From Ehretia macrophylla (taxonomy: Eukaryota > Streptophyta > Magnoliopsida > Boraginales > Ehretiaceae): a DNA stretch of 64,000 nucleotides. This document shows, piece by piece, positions 11,367 through 21,729 of the stretch. The position numbers were made by a program, and so were the translations under genes. Below the pieces are notes generated by a model. It saw only the letters and a list, made by a program, of their open reading frames with translations, ran no database searches and was not told the origin of the DNA. Position 1 is the stretch's first letter. Each line of letters begins with the position of its first letter. The stretch spans positions 3,285,994 through 3,349,993 of the forward strand of contig CM075771.1 in NCBI GenBank assembly GCA_037974665.1. Reading direction: 5' to 3'.

Positions 11367-11923
11367 ATCATGTTGAGGGCACAATTCCTATATGTGTTAA
11401 TGATTCACAGTGCCAGCCTAGTGAGATGGCCCATTCGAAAGGCCCAATGGGCTTAACGACAACCTATCCGCTTCAACAATGCAACATCCTCGCAAGACTT
11501 GATATCGACACGTTGTAGGGCCCTCTGATGTACCGCAAGTCAGGTTGTTGTCCTTTTCACAGCTCACGACGTACAATCCGGGACGAAAAAATAGAGCAAA
11601 AGAACAAAAGTGGCCTAAAACTGATAAAAACATTCGATTTTGGGCTCTAAAAAGGGCACAGCGAGCAAGCCAGCTGCCCCCGTTGTAGGGCTCTCAGAGA
11701 GGTTTGCAACGGTATGCTGTGCGCCGCGTAACTACTTACGGATCAAAGGTTATGGGCACTGGAGCAACGGATACCTGGTCACAAACCCTACGCCCTCTGT
11801 TTGCGAGCCCGGCCTCTACGTGAAGCGAAGTTGTCTTGCCCAATGTTCCATGGGATTCGGTAATAGAGATTTGGGGGATAAAGTATCTTGGAAACCCTAG
11901 CCAGGGCAAAAAAAATTGAAAAG

Positions 11924-12042
11924 GGGGTGCAACACGAGGACTTCCCAGTGGGTCACCCATCCTAGTACTACTCTCGCCCAAGCACACTTAACTTCGGAGT
12001 TCTGATGGGATCCTGTGCACTAGTGCTGGTATGATCGCACCC
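11924..12042 (-). rRNA. 5S rRNA: 5S rRNA gene, copy 11
   Basis: About 4 substitutions. CAGTGGGTC, CACACTT and GCACTAG are all shared with copy 19, and both follow the spacer variant TTGGAAACCCTAGCC. This is the clearest single pair in the 8-unit repeat. Confidence 0.91.
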
Positions 12043-12584
12043 GTCATGTTGAGGGCCCAATTCCTATATGTGTTAACGGTTCACAGTCCCAGCCTAGAGA
12101 GATGGCCCATTCAAAAGGCCCAATGGGCTTAACGGCAACCCATCCACTCCAACAATGCAACATCCTCGCAAGACGTGATATCGACACATTGTAGGGCCCT
12201 CTGATGTCCCGCGAGTCAGGTTGTCGTCCTTTTAACAGCTCACGACATACGATCCGGGATGAAAAAATAGAGCAAAAGAACAAAAGTGGCCTGAAACTGA
12301 TGAAAACATTCGATTTTGGGCTCCAAAAAGGGGCACAGTGAGCAAGCTAGCTGCCCCCATCGTAGAGCTCTCAGAGAGCTTTGCAACGGTATGTTCTGCG
12401 CCGCGTAACTCCTTACGGATCAAAAGTTATGGGGACCGGAGCGACGGAGACCTGGTCACAAACCCTACCCCCTCGGTTTACGAGCCCAGCCTCTATGTGA
12501 AGCAAAGTTGTTTTACCCAATGTTCCGTGGGATTCGGTAATAGAGATTTGGTGGATAAAGTATTTTGGCAACCCTAACCAAGCC

Positions 12585-12598
12585 AAAAAAAAAAAAAA
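12585..12598 (-). terminator. Expanded poly-T terminator of copy 12
   Basis: An A14 run on the plus strand (T14 on the gene strand), 7 bp past the copy 12 3' end, where other units have A8. It is expected to be an efficient Pol III stop. Confidence 0.8.
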
Positions 12599-12605
12599 TG
12601 AAAAG

Positions 12606-12724
12606 CGGGTGCAACACGATGACTTCCCATGGGGTCACCCATCCTAGTACTACTCCCGCCCAAGCACGCTTAACTTCAGAGTTCTGGTGGGATCCGGTGC
12701 ATTAGTGCTGGTATGATCGCACCC
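12606..12724 (-). rRNA. 5S rRNA: 5S rRNA gene, copy 12
   Basis: About 6 substitutions. The CGGG 3' end and a GTGAGCAAGCTAGC spacer variant link it to copy 20. Confidence 0.9.
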
Positions 12725-13279
12725 TTCATGTTGAGGGCACAATTCCTATATTTGTTAACGGTTCACAGTGCCAGCCTAGAGAGATGGCCCATTCAAAAGG
12801 CCCAATAGGCTTAACGACAACCGATCCGCTTCAACAATGCAGCATCCTCGCAAGACGTGATGTCGACACATTGTAGGGCCCTTTGATATCCCGCGAGTCA
12901 GGTTGTCATCCTTTTAACAACTCACAACATACGATCTGGGACAGAAAAATAGAGGAAAAGAAGAAAAGTGGCCTGAAACTGATGAAAATGTTTGATTTTG
13001 GGCTCCAAAAACGTGCACAGCTAGCTCTCTGCCCTCGTCGTAGAGCTCTCAAAGAGCTTTGCAACGGTATGCTGTGCGCTGCGTAACTCCTTACGGATCA
13101 AAAGTTATGGGCACTGGAGCGACAGAGACCTGGTCACAAACCCTACGCCCTCGGTTTGCAGGCCCGGCCTCCACGTGAATCGAAATTGTCTTGCCCAATG
13201 TTCCGTGGGATTCGGTAATATAGATTTGATGGATAAAGTATCATGGCAACCCTAACCAGGGCAAAAAAAATTGAAAACG

Positions 13280-13398
13280 GAGGTGCAACACGAGGACTTC
13301 CTATGGGGTCACCCATCCAAGCACTACTCTCGCCCAAGCACGCTAAACTTAGGAGTTCTGATGGGATCCGGTGCGTTAGTGCTGGTATGATCGCACCC
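13280..13398 (-). rRNA. 5S rRNA: 5S rRNA gene, copy 13
   Basis: About 8 substitutions, several around the C box and A box (CATCCAAGCAC, GCTAAAC). No clear partner in the 8-unit repeat. Confidence 0.88.
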
Positions 13399-13955
13399 AT
13401 CATGTTTAGGGCACAATTCCTATATGTGTTAACGGTTCACAGTGCCAGCCTACAGAGACGGCCCATTGTAAAGGCCCAATGGGCTTAACGACAATCCATC
13501 CGCTTCAACAACGCAGCATCCTCGCAAGACGTGATGTCGACACGTTGTAGGGCCCTCTGATATCCCGCGAGTCAGGTTGTCGTCCTTTTAACAGCTCACG
13601 ACGTACGATCCGAGACGAAAAAACAGAGCAAAAGAAGAAAAGTGGCCTGAAACTGATGAAAACGTTCCATTTTGGGCTCCAAAAAGGGCACAGCAAGCAG
13701 GCTGGCTGCCCCTGTCTTAGAGCTCTAAGAGAGCTTTGCAACGGTATGTTGTGCGCTGCGTAACTCCTTACGGATCAAAAGTTATGGGCACCAGAGCGAC
13801 GGAGACCTGGTCACGAACCCAACTTCCTCGGTTTGCGGGCCCGGCCTCTACGTGAAGCGAAGTTGTCTTGCCCAATGTTCCGTGGCATTCGGTAATAGAG
13901 ATTTGGTGCCTAAAGTATCTTAGCAACCCTAACCAGGGAAAAAAAAATTGAAAAG

Positions 13956-14074
13956 GGGGTGCAACACGAGGACTTCCCAGGGGGTCACCCATCATAGTAC
14001 TACTCTCGTCCAAGCATGCTTAGCTTCGGAGTTCTGATGGGATTCGGTGCATTAGTGCTGGTATGATCGCACCC
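13956..14074 (-). rRNA. 5S rRNA: 5S rRNA gene, copy 14
   Basis: About 5 substitutions, of which the A-box pair ATGCTTAGC and the GATTCGG change match copy 6, 5416 bp to the left. Confidence 0.9.
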
Positions 14075-14632
14075 GTCATGTTGAGGGCACAATTCCTATA
14101 TGTGTTAACGGTTCACAGTGCCAGCCTAGAGAGATGGCCCATTCAAAAGGCCCAATAGGCTTAACGACAACCCATCCGATTCAACAACACAGCATCCTCG
14201 CAAGACGTGATATCGACACGTTGTAGTGCCATCTCATATCACGCGAGTCAGGTTGTCGTCCTTTTAACAACTCACGGCATACGATCCGGGACGGAAAAAC
14301 AGGGCAAAAGAAGAAAAGTGGCCTGAAACAGATGAAAATGTTCCATTTTGGGATCCCAAAACGGGCACAGCGAGCAAGCTCGCTGCCCCCGTCATAGAGC
14401 TCTCAGAGAGCTTTACAACGGTATGATGTGCGCTGCGTAACTCCTTGCGGATCAAAAATTGTGGGCACCGGAGCGACGAAGACTTGGTCACAAACCCTAC
14501 GCCCTCGGTTTGCGGGCCCGGCCACTACGTGAAAGGAAGTTGTCTTGCCCAATGTTTCGTGGGATTCGGTAATAGAGATTTGGTGGATACAGTATCTTGG
14601 CAACCCTAACCAGGGCAAAAAAAATTGAAAAT

Positions 14633-14751
14633 GGGGTACAACCCGAGGACTTCCCAGGGGGTCACCCATCCTAGTACTACTCTCGCCCAAGCACGCTTAA
14701 CAACAGAGTTCTGATGGGATCCGATGCATTAGTGCTAGTATGATTGCACCC
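14633..14751 (-). rRNA. 5S rRNA: 5S rRNA gene, copy 15
   Basis: About 8 substitutions, including a run of three at RNA 47-50 and CpG loss (C to T on the plus strand) at RNA 7. Confidence 0.88.
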
Positions 14752-15308
14752 GTCATGTTGAGGGCACAATTCCTATATGTGTTAACGATTCACAGTGCCA
14801 GCCTAGAGAGATGCCCATTCAAACGGCCCAATGGGCTTAACGACAACCCATCTGCTTCAACAACGCAACTTCCTCGCAAGACGTGATATCGACACGTTGT
14901 AGGGCCCTCTAATGTCCCGCAAGTCAGGTTGTCGTCCTTTTAACAGCTCACGACGTACGATCCGCGACGGAAAAATAGAGCAAAAGAACAAAAGTGGCCT
15001 GAAACTGATGAAAACGTTCAATTTTGGGCTCCATAAATGGGCATAGCGAGCAAGCTAGCTACCCCGGTCGTAGAGCTCTCAGAGAGCTTTGCAACGGTAT
15101 GCTGTGCGCTGCGTAACTCCTTACAGATCAAAAGTTATGGGCACCGGAGCGACGGAGACCTGGTCACAAACCCAACGCCCTCGGTTTGCGGGCCCGGCCT
15201 CTACGTGAAGCGAAGTTGTCTTGCCCAATGTTCCGTGGGATTCGGTAATAGAGATTTGGTGGATACAGCATCTTGGCAACCCTAACCAGGGCAAAAAAAA
15301 TTGAAAAG

Positions 15309-15427
15309 GGAGTGCAACCCAATGACTTCCCAAGGGGTCACCCATCCTAGTACTACTCTCGCCCAAGCACGTTTAACTTCGGAGTTTGGATGGGATCCGG
15401 TGCATTAGTGCTGGTATGATCGCACCC
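15309..15427 (-). rRNA. 5S rRNA: 5S rRNA gene, copy 16
   Basis: About 8 substitutions, mostly near the RNA 3' end and in the RNA 40 region. Shares GTTTAAC with copy 8. Confidence 0.88.
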
Positions 15428-15985
15428 ATCATGTTGAGGGCACAATTCCTATATGTGTTAACGGTTCACAATGCCAGCCTAGAGAGATGGCCCATTCAAA
15501 AGGCCCAATGGGATTAACGAAAACCCATCCACTTCAACAACGCATCATCCTCGCAAGACGTGATATCGACACATTGTAGGGCCCTCTGATGTCATGCGAG
15601 TCAGGTTGTCGTCCTTTTAAGAGCTCACGAAGTATGATACGGGATGAAAAAACTGAGCAAAAGAAGAAAAGTGGCTTGAAACTGATGAAAATGTTCAATT
15701 TTGGAATCCAAAAACGGGCACAGCGAGCAAGCTTGCTGACCCCGTCGCAGAGCTCTCAGAGAGCTTTGCAACGGTATGCTGCGCGCCGCGTAACTCCTTA
15801 CGGATCAAAAGTTATGGGCACCGGAGCGACAGAGACCTGGTCACAAACCCTACGCCCTCGGTTTGCGGGCCCGACCACTATGTGAAGCGAAGTTGTCTTG
15901 CCCAATGTTCTATGGGATTCGGTAATAGAGATTTTGTGCATAAAGTATCTTGGCAACCCTAACCAGGGCAAAAAAAATTGAAAAG

Positions 15986-16104
15986 CCGATGCAACACGAG
16001 GACTTCTAAGGGGCTCACCCATCCTAGTACTAGTCTCGCCCAAGCACGCTTAACTTCGGAGTTCTGATGGGATCTGGTGCATTAGTGCTGGTATGATCGT
16101 ACTC
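15986..16104 (-). rRNA. 5S rRNA: 5S rRNA gene, copy 17 (decayed)
   Basis: About 10 substitutions, including both ends of the RNA (TACTC at the 5' end, CCGATG at the 3' end), which would disturb helix I pairing. Probably not functional. Confidence 0.86.
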
Positions 16105-16662
16105 GTCAGGTTGACAGCACAATTCCTATATGTGTTAACGGTTCACAGTGCCAGCCTAGAGAGATGGCCCATTCAAAAGGCCCAATGGGCTTAACGACAA
16201 CCCATCCACTTCAACAACACAGCATCCTCGCAAGACGTGATATCGACACGTTGTAGGGCCCTCTGATGTACCGCGAGTCAGGTTGTCGTCCTTTTAACAG
16301 CTCACGACGTACGATCCGGGACGGAAAAACAGGGCAAAAGAAGAAAAGTGTCTTGAAACTGATGAAAACGTTCGATTTTGGGCTACAAAAATTGGCATAG
16401 CGAGCAAGCTAACTGCCCCCGTCGTAGAGCCCCCAGAGAGCTTTGCAACGGTATGCTGTGCGCCGCGTAACTCCTTACGGATCAAAAGTTATGGGCACCG
16501 GAGCGACGGAGACCTGGTAAAAAACCCTACGCCCTCGGTTTGCGGGCCCGACCTCTACGTGAAACGAAGTTGTCTTGCCCAATGTTCCGTGGTATTCGGT
16601 AATAGAGATTTGGTGGATAATGTATCTTGGCAACCATAACCAGGGGAAAAAAAATTGAAAAG

Positions 16663-16781
16663 GGGATACAACACGAGGACTTCACTGGGGGTCACCCATC
16701 CTAGTACTACTCTTACCCAAGCATGCTTAACTTCGGAGTTATGAGGGGATCCGTTACATTAGTGCTGGTATGATCACACCC
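16663..16781 (-). rRNA. 5S rRNA: 5S rRNA gene, copy 18 (decayed)
   Basis: About 12 substitutions, with TTACCC next to the A box and GTTACATT near RNA 26-28. The upstream element is also altered after TATAT. Probably a pseudogene. Confidence 0.85.
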
Positions 16782-17338
16782 GTCATGTTGAGGGCAAAAT
16801 TCCTATATCTATTAATGATTCACAGTGCCAGCCTAGAGAGATGGCCCATTCAAAAGGCCCAATGGGCTTAACGACAACCCATCCACTTCAACAACGTAGC
16901 ATCCTCGCAAGACGTGATATTGACACGTTGTAGGGCCCTCTGATGTCCCGCGAGTCAGGTTGTTGTCCTTTTAACAGCTCACGACGTATAATCCGGGATG
17001 AAAAAATAGAGCAAAAGAACAAAAGTGGCTTGAAACTGATAAAAACATTCGATTTTGGGCTCTAAAAAGGGCACAGCGAGCAAGCTAACTGCCCCCGTCG
17101 TAGAGCTCTCAGAGAGCTTTGCAACGGTATGCTGTGCGCCGCGTAACTCTTTACGGATCAAAAGTTATGGGCACCGGAGCGACGGAGACCTGGTCACAAA
17201 CCCTACGCCCTCGGTTTGCGGGCCTGGCCTCTACGTGAAGCGAAGTTGTCTTGCCCAATGTTCCATGGGATTCGGTAATAGAGGTTTGGTGGATAAAGTA
17301 TCTTGGAAACCCTAGCCAGGGCAAAAAAAATTGAAAAG

Positions 17339-17457
17339 GGGGTGCAACACGAGGACTTCCCAGTGGGTCGCCCATCCTAGTACTACTCTCGCCCAAGCAC
17401 ACTTAACTTCGGAGTTCTGATGGGATCCGGTGCACTAGTGCTGGTATGATCGCACCC
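17339..17457 (-). rRNA. 5S rRNA: 5S rRNA gene, copy 19
   Basis: About 4 substitutions, three of them the same as in copy 11. An extra change at RNA 88 (GTCGCCC on the plus strand) is shared with copy 21. Confidence 0.91.
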
Positions 17458-18016
17458 GTCATGTTGAGGGCACAATTCCTATATGTGTTAACGGTTCACA
17501 GTCCCAGCCTAGAGAGATGGCCCATTGAAAAGGCCCAATGGGCTTAACGACAACCCATTCACTTCAACAACGCAACATCCTAGCAAGACGTGATATTGAC
17601 ACGTTGTAGGGCCCTCTGATGTCCCGCGAGTCAGGTTGTCGTCCTTTTAACAGCTCATGATGTACAATCCGAGATGAAAAAATAGAGCAAAAGAACAAAA
17701 GTGGCCTAAAACTGATAAAAACATTTGATTTTGGGCTCCAAAAAGGGGCACAGTGAGCAAGCTAGCTGCCACCGTCGTAGAGCTCTCAGAGAGCTTTGCA
17801 ACGGTATGTTGTGTGCCGCGTAACTCCTTACGGATCAAAAGTTATGGGCACCGGAGCGACGGAGACCATGTCACAAACCCTACGCCCTCGGTTTGCGGGC
17901 CCAGCCTCTATGTGAAGCGAAGTTGTTTTACCCAATGTTCCGTGGGATTCGGTAATAGAGATTTGGTGGATAAAGTTTTTTTGGCAACCATAACCAGGGC
18001 AAAAAAAATTGAAAAG

Positions 18017-18135
18017 CGGGTGCAACACGAGGACTTCCCAGGGGGTCACCCATCCTAGTACTACTCTCGCCCAAGCACGCTTAACTTCGGAGTTCTGATG
18101 GGATCCGGTGCATTAGTGCTGGTATGATCGCACCC
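18017..18135 (-). rRNA. 5S rRNA: 5S rRNA gene, copy 20 (consensus sequence, promoter displaced)
   Basis: Matches the array consensus at every position except the last base before the 3' C run. A box, intermediate element and C box are all intact and the poly-T terminator follows. E2 has inserted at RNA +3/-2, so only C(-1) and one more base of native upstream sequence remain. The TATA-like and GC elements now lie 10 kb away, past 28201. Any transcription must rely on the internal boxes alone or on E2 sequence. Confidence 0.94.
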
Positions 18136-18137
18136 GT
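18133..18137. repeat. E2 target-site duplication, left
   Basis: CCCGT, spanning the first three bases of the 5S gene and two upstream bases. The right copy at 28197-28201 reads CTTGT, two C-to-T changes away. Confidence 0.75.
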
Positions 18138-18149
18138 TGTGAGGTCCAA

Positions 18150-18565
18150 CCCCGAATAACGTGTGTTACCTTGATTTGCGTGCCATAGACCCCTAATTAT
18201 ATGACCGACCTTAGATTACGTGTCCTATCTTGGTTTTCGTGCATACCTCGTCATACGTGCCTTGACCTAGAATAGTGTGCCCCAATCCCCGACTCACGTG
18301 CGGTACCTAGAAATACGTGCCGTAACCTCGATGAACATACGTTACCTCGTTTCGTGTGCCCTAACCTTGAACTACGTACCTTAACCTAGGTTTAAGAGTC
18401 GTACCTCGATTTGCGTGCATTGCATTGGATTACGTGCCTTGCATTGGTTTACGTGCATTAGTCTTGAAGTTCGTGTCTTACCTCGTAGTTCGTGTCTACC
18501 TCATGATTCGTTCCCTGTATTGATTTATGTGTGTGTCTCGTTGTGCGTGCCCTAGACTTAGGAAA
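18150..18565 (+). repeat. ACGTG-type short repeats, E2 5' LTR
   Basis: About 18-20 degenerate copies of a ~20-22-bp unit, roughly TTACGTGCCTTAACCTNGA. The ACGT/CGTG core resembles bZIP/ABRE-type sites, and the tract sits where an LTR's U3 enhancer would be expected. Confidence 0.75.
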
Positions 18566-18876
18566 GCGTGCCCACACGCTAATCAATAAAGAATCCTACA
18601 CAAAGCACTATACTATAAAATAATCCTACAAACACCACTAACTATTATTATAATCCTAATTCAAATCTCTACAAAATCACTAACACCTAAATATTATATT
18701 TTAAACTCACTACATGACAAAATCTCACAAACCTCTAAACATATCCTATATTCTATTCTACCTAAAATCCCTAAATACCCAACATTCTCTTACACACATG
18801 TTAAAACAATTCAAAAGATGACACAAATCTGAATTTTTGCATGCCCAAGGCCAACATATGCATCAACTTTTGCAAA

Positions 18877-18952
18877 AGCCTCATTTTTCTCTCATTTCTC
18901 TCACTTTCCTCACATTTTCTCTCTCTCCCTCTCGCTCTCTCTCTCCATTTCG
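18877..18952 (+). repeat. CT-rich tract in the E2 5' LTR
   Basis: Pyrimidine-rich low-complexity run (TCTCTCTCCCTCTC and similar) conserved in all LTRs of this family. It could be a leader-type element near a transcription start, but that is inference. Confidence 0.7.
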
Positions 18953-19526
18953 GTTTTGGCTGAGTTCTCTCCACCTCTTAGCTCATCTTCATCATCCTAT
19001 GGTGCATCAAGACAAACCACAAGCAAAGAAACTCACCCAAGCAAGCTAGGATGCAAGAAACACACATGCAAGCATTTTGAGTCACCATTTTCGGCCTTGG
19101 TGAGTTTTTAAGCTTCCATTTCTTTTCTTCTTGTTCTAACCTCATGCATGTGCTAAGAGATTGATCACTAAGCTAGGAAAAATAGAGAAAAGCTAGTTGG
19201 AATCTCGGCTAAGCAAGAAGAAGAAGAGATTTGAGCTTCAACAAGGTTTTTGAGCATTTTTTGGGTTGATTGCAAAGGTGAGGGCTAAAACCTTTTGAAA
19301 ACTCTTCAAAAATCCACATGCATGCTAATAAATGTGTGTATTTTCTTCTGTACTTGAGGTATGAGGTCGTTCATAAGCTTAAACAACCATGCATGGCAAG
19401 ATCTTGGCTTGAAAATGATGCTAGGTGAAGTCGACATTGTTGACAGCACTCTGACCAGTCTGTTCGAGGTACGTTTAGCTAGGAAAATGATGTTGAAAAT
19501 ACATGAAAATTGGTAGGTGTCTATTT

Positions 19527-19860
19527 TGGACAGTTTTGAACATTTTTCCCAGAAATAGGCCAAAGCTAATTTTGAGTCTAAGGTCCTCAAAATGGAAAAT
19601 CTTTAAAATGTGACCAAATCTGGAAATCTGGAAAAATGAAGCAGGTTTTGGCAGATGCACTGACCATGTGGAACGAACCATATTTTACTTAGTAAATGAT
19701 GTCCAAAATGTATTAAATTTTTGTGTGCTGCTATATTTTTCAGTTCTGGACAATTTTTTCAGAAATGGACCAAGGCTAGAACTGACCCTAAGGACCTCAA
19801 AAACGTCAATTTCTGAAAAGTGTGCAAATCTGGACAGTTTTGTGCTATTCCACTGTTTCG
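19527..19860 (+). repeat. Diverged internal duplication in the LTR
   Basis: Two related segments about 215 bp apart (near 19535-19640 and 19750-19855) share CAGAAATNGNCCAANGCTA, CTAAGGNCCTCAAAA and GCAAATCTGGA-type words. Also present in the E1, E2 3' and E4 LTRs, so it predates the spread of the family. Confidence 0.7.
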
Positions 19861-21717
19861 GATATATCTAATGATCCCGAACTCCAATTGATGCAAGGTT
19901 TGTTTCTAATTTTAGTTAACTTCTTGAGCTTTAATTTGACATCTTATTCACTGAATTTGGATATTGTTTGCTTATCCGATTGATTGTGAGAAGACAGCCT
20001 GTTGCAGTAAGGGTTTCACTTAATGTTGTGCTTGGAAATATTGTTGTGACTCCTCTTGTTGAATTAGATGCTTGGGATTGTAGCTACGGGATGTTGTGTG
20101 GACTGTTTTGAATGTTTGAGGATGTTGAATTAAATGATGCATGGTTTGAGATTGACCTTGAGTTGGGTTGAGGCCCAAATTGCACGAATATACATGAAAT
20201 GGAAACCATAATGACTAGGTAGTTTTGCTAAGTATTGATCAATTGGATATTGTGTGGGAATTATATGCTTAGTGGGCTGCCCGTTAATGTCTTATAACTT
20301 CAAATGTGATTTTGACCATTGCATGTTGGCAAATAAGCTTTTCTTGCACCCGAACCCATGATTGATGTCATTGCATGTTGAATAATCTTATCACTTGATC
20401 ACGTGGACTTCTTAATGAGTTATATGGCCTGTTTTACATGTGTTACATGGCTGCCCGTTTAATTTTCATATAACTCTATATGCCTTCAAGTGAAATTTTC
20501 CTGTCTTATCGTGCCTTGCTTGTTTACCTGTCATAAATGTGCATTGAATACAAGGTTGCAACCTTTCCTTTTGGCATGGTAGCGATCACGCACACCGGGA
20601 GGCATCGGGCTTGCCGGTGCACCCGTGACTACCATGGTCCCATTCCCTCTCTTGTTTGGGGGCTAGACTTCCTCGAAGAGTTAGGTCGTAGGATTTCGGG
20701 GTACATCCGGAGTACACCCACCTGGCGTGTTTGGGGGATGATTTGAAGTCGGCCGCAACAACTGATTCTGGAACTGATCTGAGAGCAAAAGCTCACCGTA
20801 TCCTTTTACTGTGTGTATAAGTACTCTCGCTTGGTTCCTAGAGAACCTCGGGGAGAAAAGACTGGTATTTCTGTTCCTGTACTTATATTATTGTTACATT
20901 CATGCTTGCAAAAGGATTTTCATAAGTTGAACCGGAAAATGAGTTTCAAAACCTATTTCTCGTTCCCCCTCGCTGAGTTCATAAGGACTCACCCTCTTTT
21001 ATCATCTCAGGTGAAGAAGATCAAGAACAGGTACTCGAGGACGATGTGCCTAACGATGATTCCTTGGAGTGATTGCCTATCCCTACGTGCTTTTGTGCTT
21101 TGCCTGAAAGTGGTTGCTATATGGATGTTGTGTTTGATTGCAAACTACTCATTTTATTGATGTAAATGACCCCGTTGTAATTTGGGTCTAATTATGGGAT
21201 TGTACTATCTATAACCGGACGAACTTTTATTTGGTTGTTTGCTTTCGTTTTCTTCATTAGTAGTTATCGTTGGCATTCAAACCACTAGATGAACAATCAA
21301 CTAAGTTAATTCTATCTAATTTCACTTAGATTATCATTTGCAAACTAAAGGATAATAGGTACTTGCATGATAGGAAATTGACAAATAAACGGGACAGAGT
21401 TATCATGTTAGGCTTATTAACCAAACGAGACTTTCAAGATAAACTAGTAGGCAAATCGGTTGGTGACAAATAGGAGTCCTTAATGGAATTGGATTAATGA
21501 TTGGAATAATTGAGGCATTTAGAGAATTAGGTCAAACCAAAGATCCCAATTACAGCCGTTATGCTGCCGGTTTACCGAAAAATTTTGGAGTTTAGGCCAA
21601 AATATTAAGCGTTAAATCTTCATGAACGGTTAAGTACGTGAAATGATATGAACGTTTAGATCACACCCTAGTCTAACCTTCATAGGTCGGGTTGGGGCGT
21701 GACACCTTATAGTAGAA

Positions 21718-21729
21718 TGGTATCAGAGC
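21718..21729 (+). promoter_or_regulatory. E2 primer-binding site (tRNA-iMet)
   Basis: TGGTATCAGAGC, 13 bp inside the 5' LTR, identical to the E1 and E3 primer sites. Confidence 0.94.

Larger units (their letters stand above)
6465..18137 (-). repeat. 5S rDNA array, block II (copies 3 to 20)
   Basis: Seventeen complete genes plus the right part of copy 3, period 674-682 bp with one 738-bp unit. Copies 6-12 pair with copies 14-20 through shared rare variants at an offset of 5411-5416 bp (8 units). The block ends exactly at the start of copy 20, where E2 inserted. Spacers hold the same landmarks as block I and nothing coding. Confidence 0.95.
18138..21704 (+). repeat. E2 5' LTR (3567 bp)
   Basis: TGTGAGGTCC...GGCGTGACA. 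In order it contains ACGTG-type short repeats (18150-18565), an AT-rich stretch, a CT-rich tract (18877-18952), a diverged internal duplication (19527-19860), and a CTGAGT...CTCACC...CTCAGG segment (20971-21020). About 20 bp between two GCATT direct repeats near 18455 are missing relative to the 3' LTR. It lacks the ~80-bp segment found in E1 and E4. Confidence 0.93.

Noticed and set aside
18837..19049. A 70-codon frame present in both E2 LTRs (also 25328-25540)
   Set aside because: It spans the CT-rich tract, is preserved only because the two LTRs are copies of each other, and has no counterpart frame in E4.
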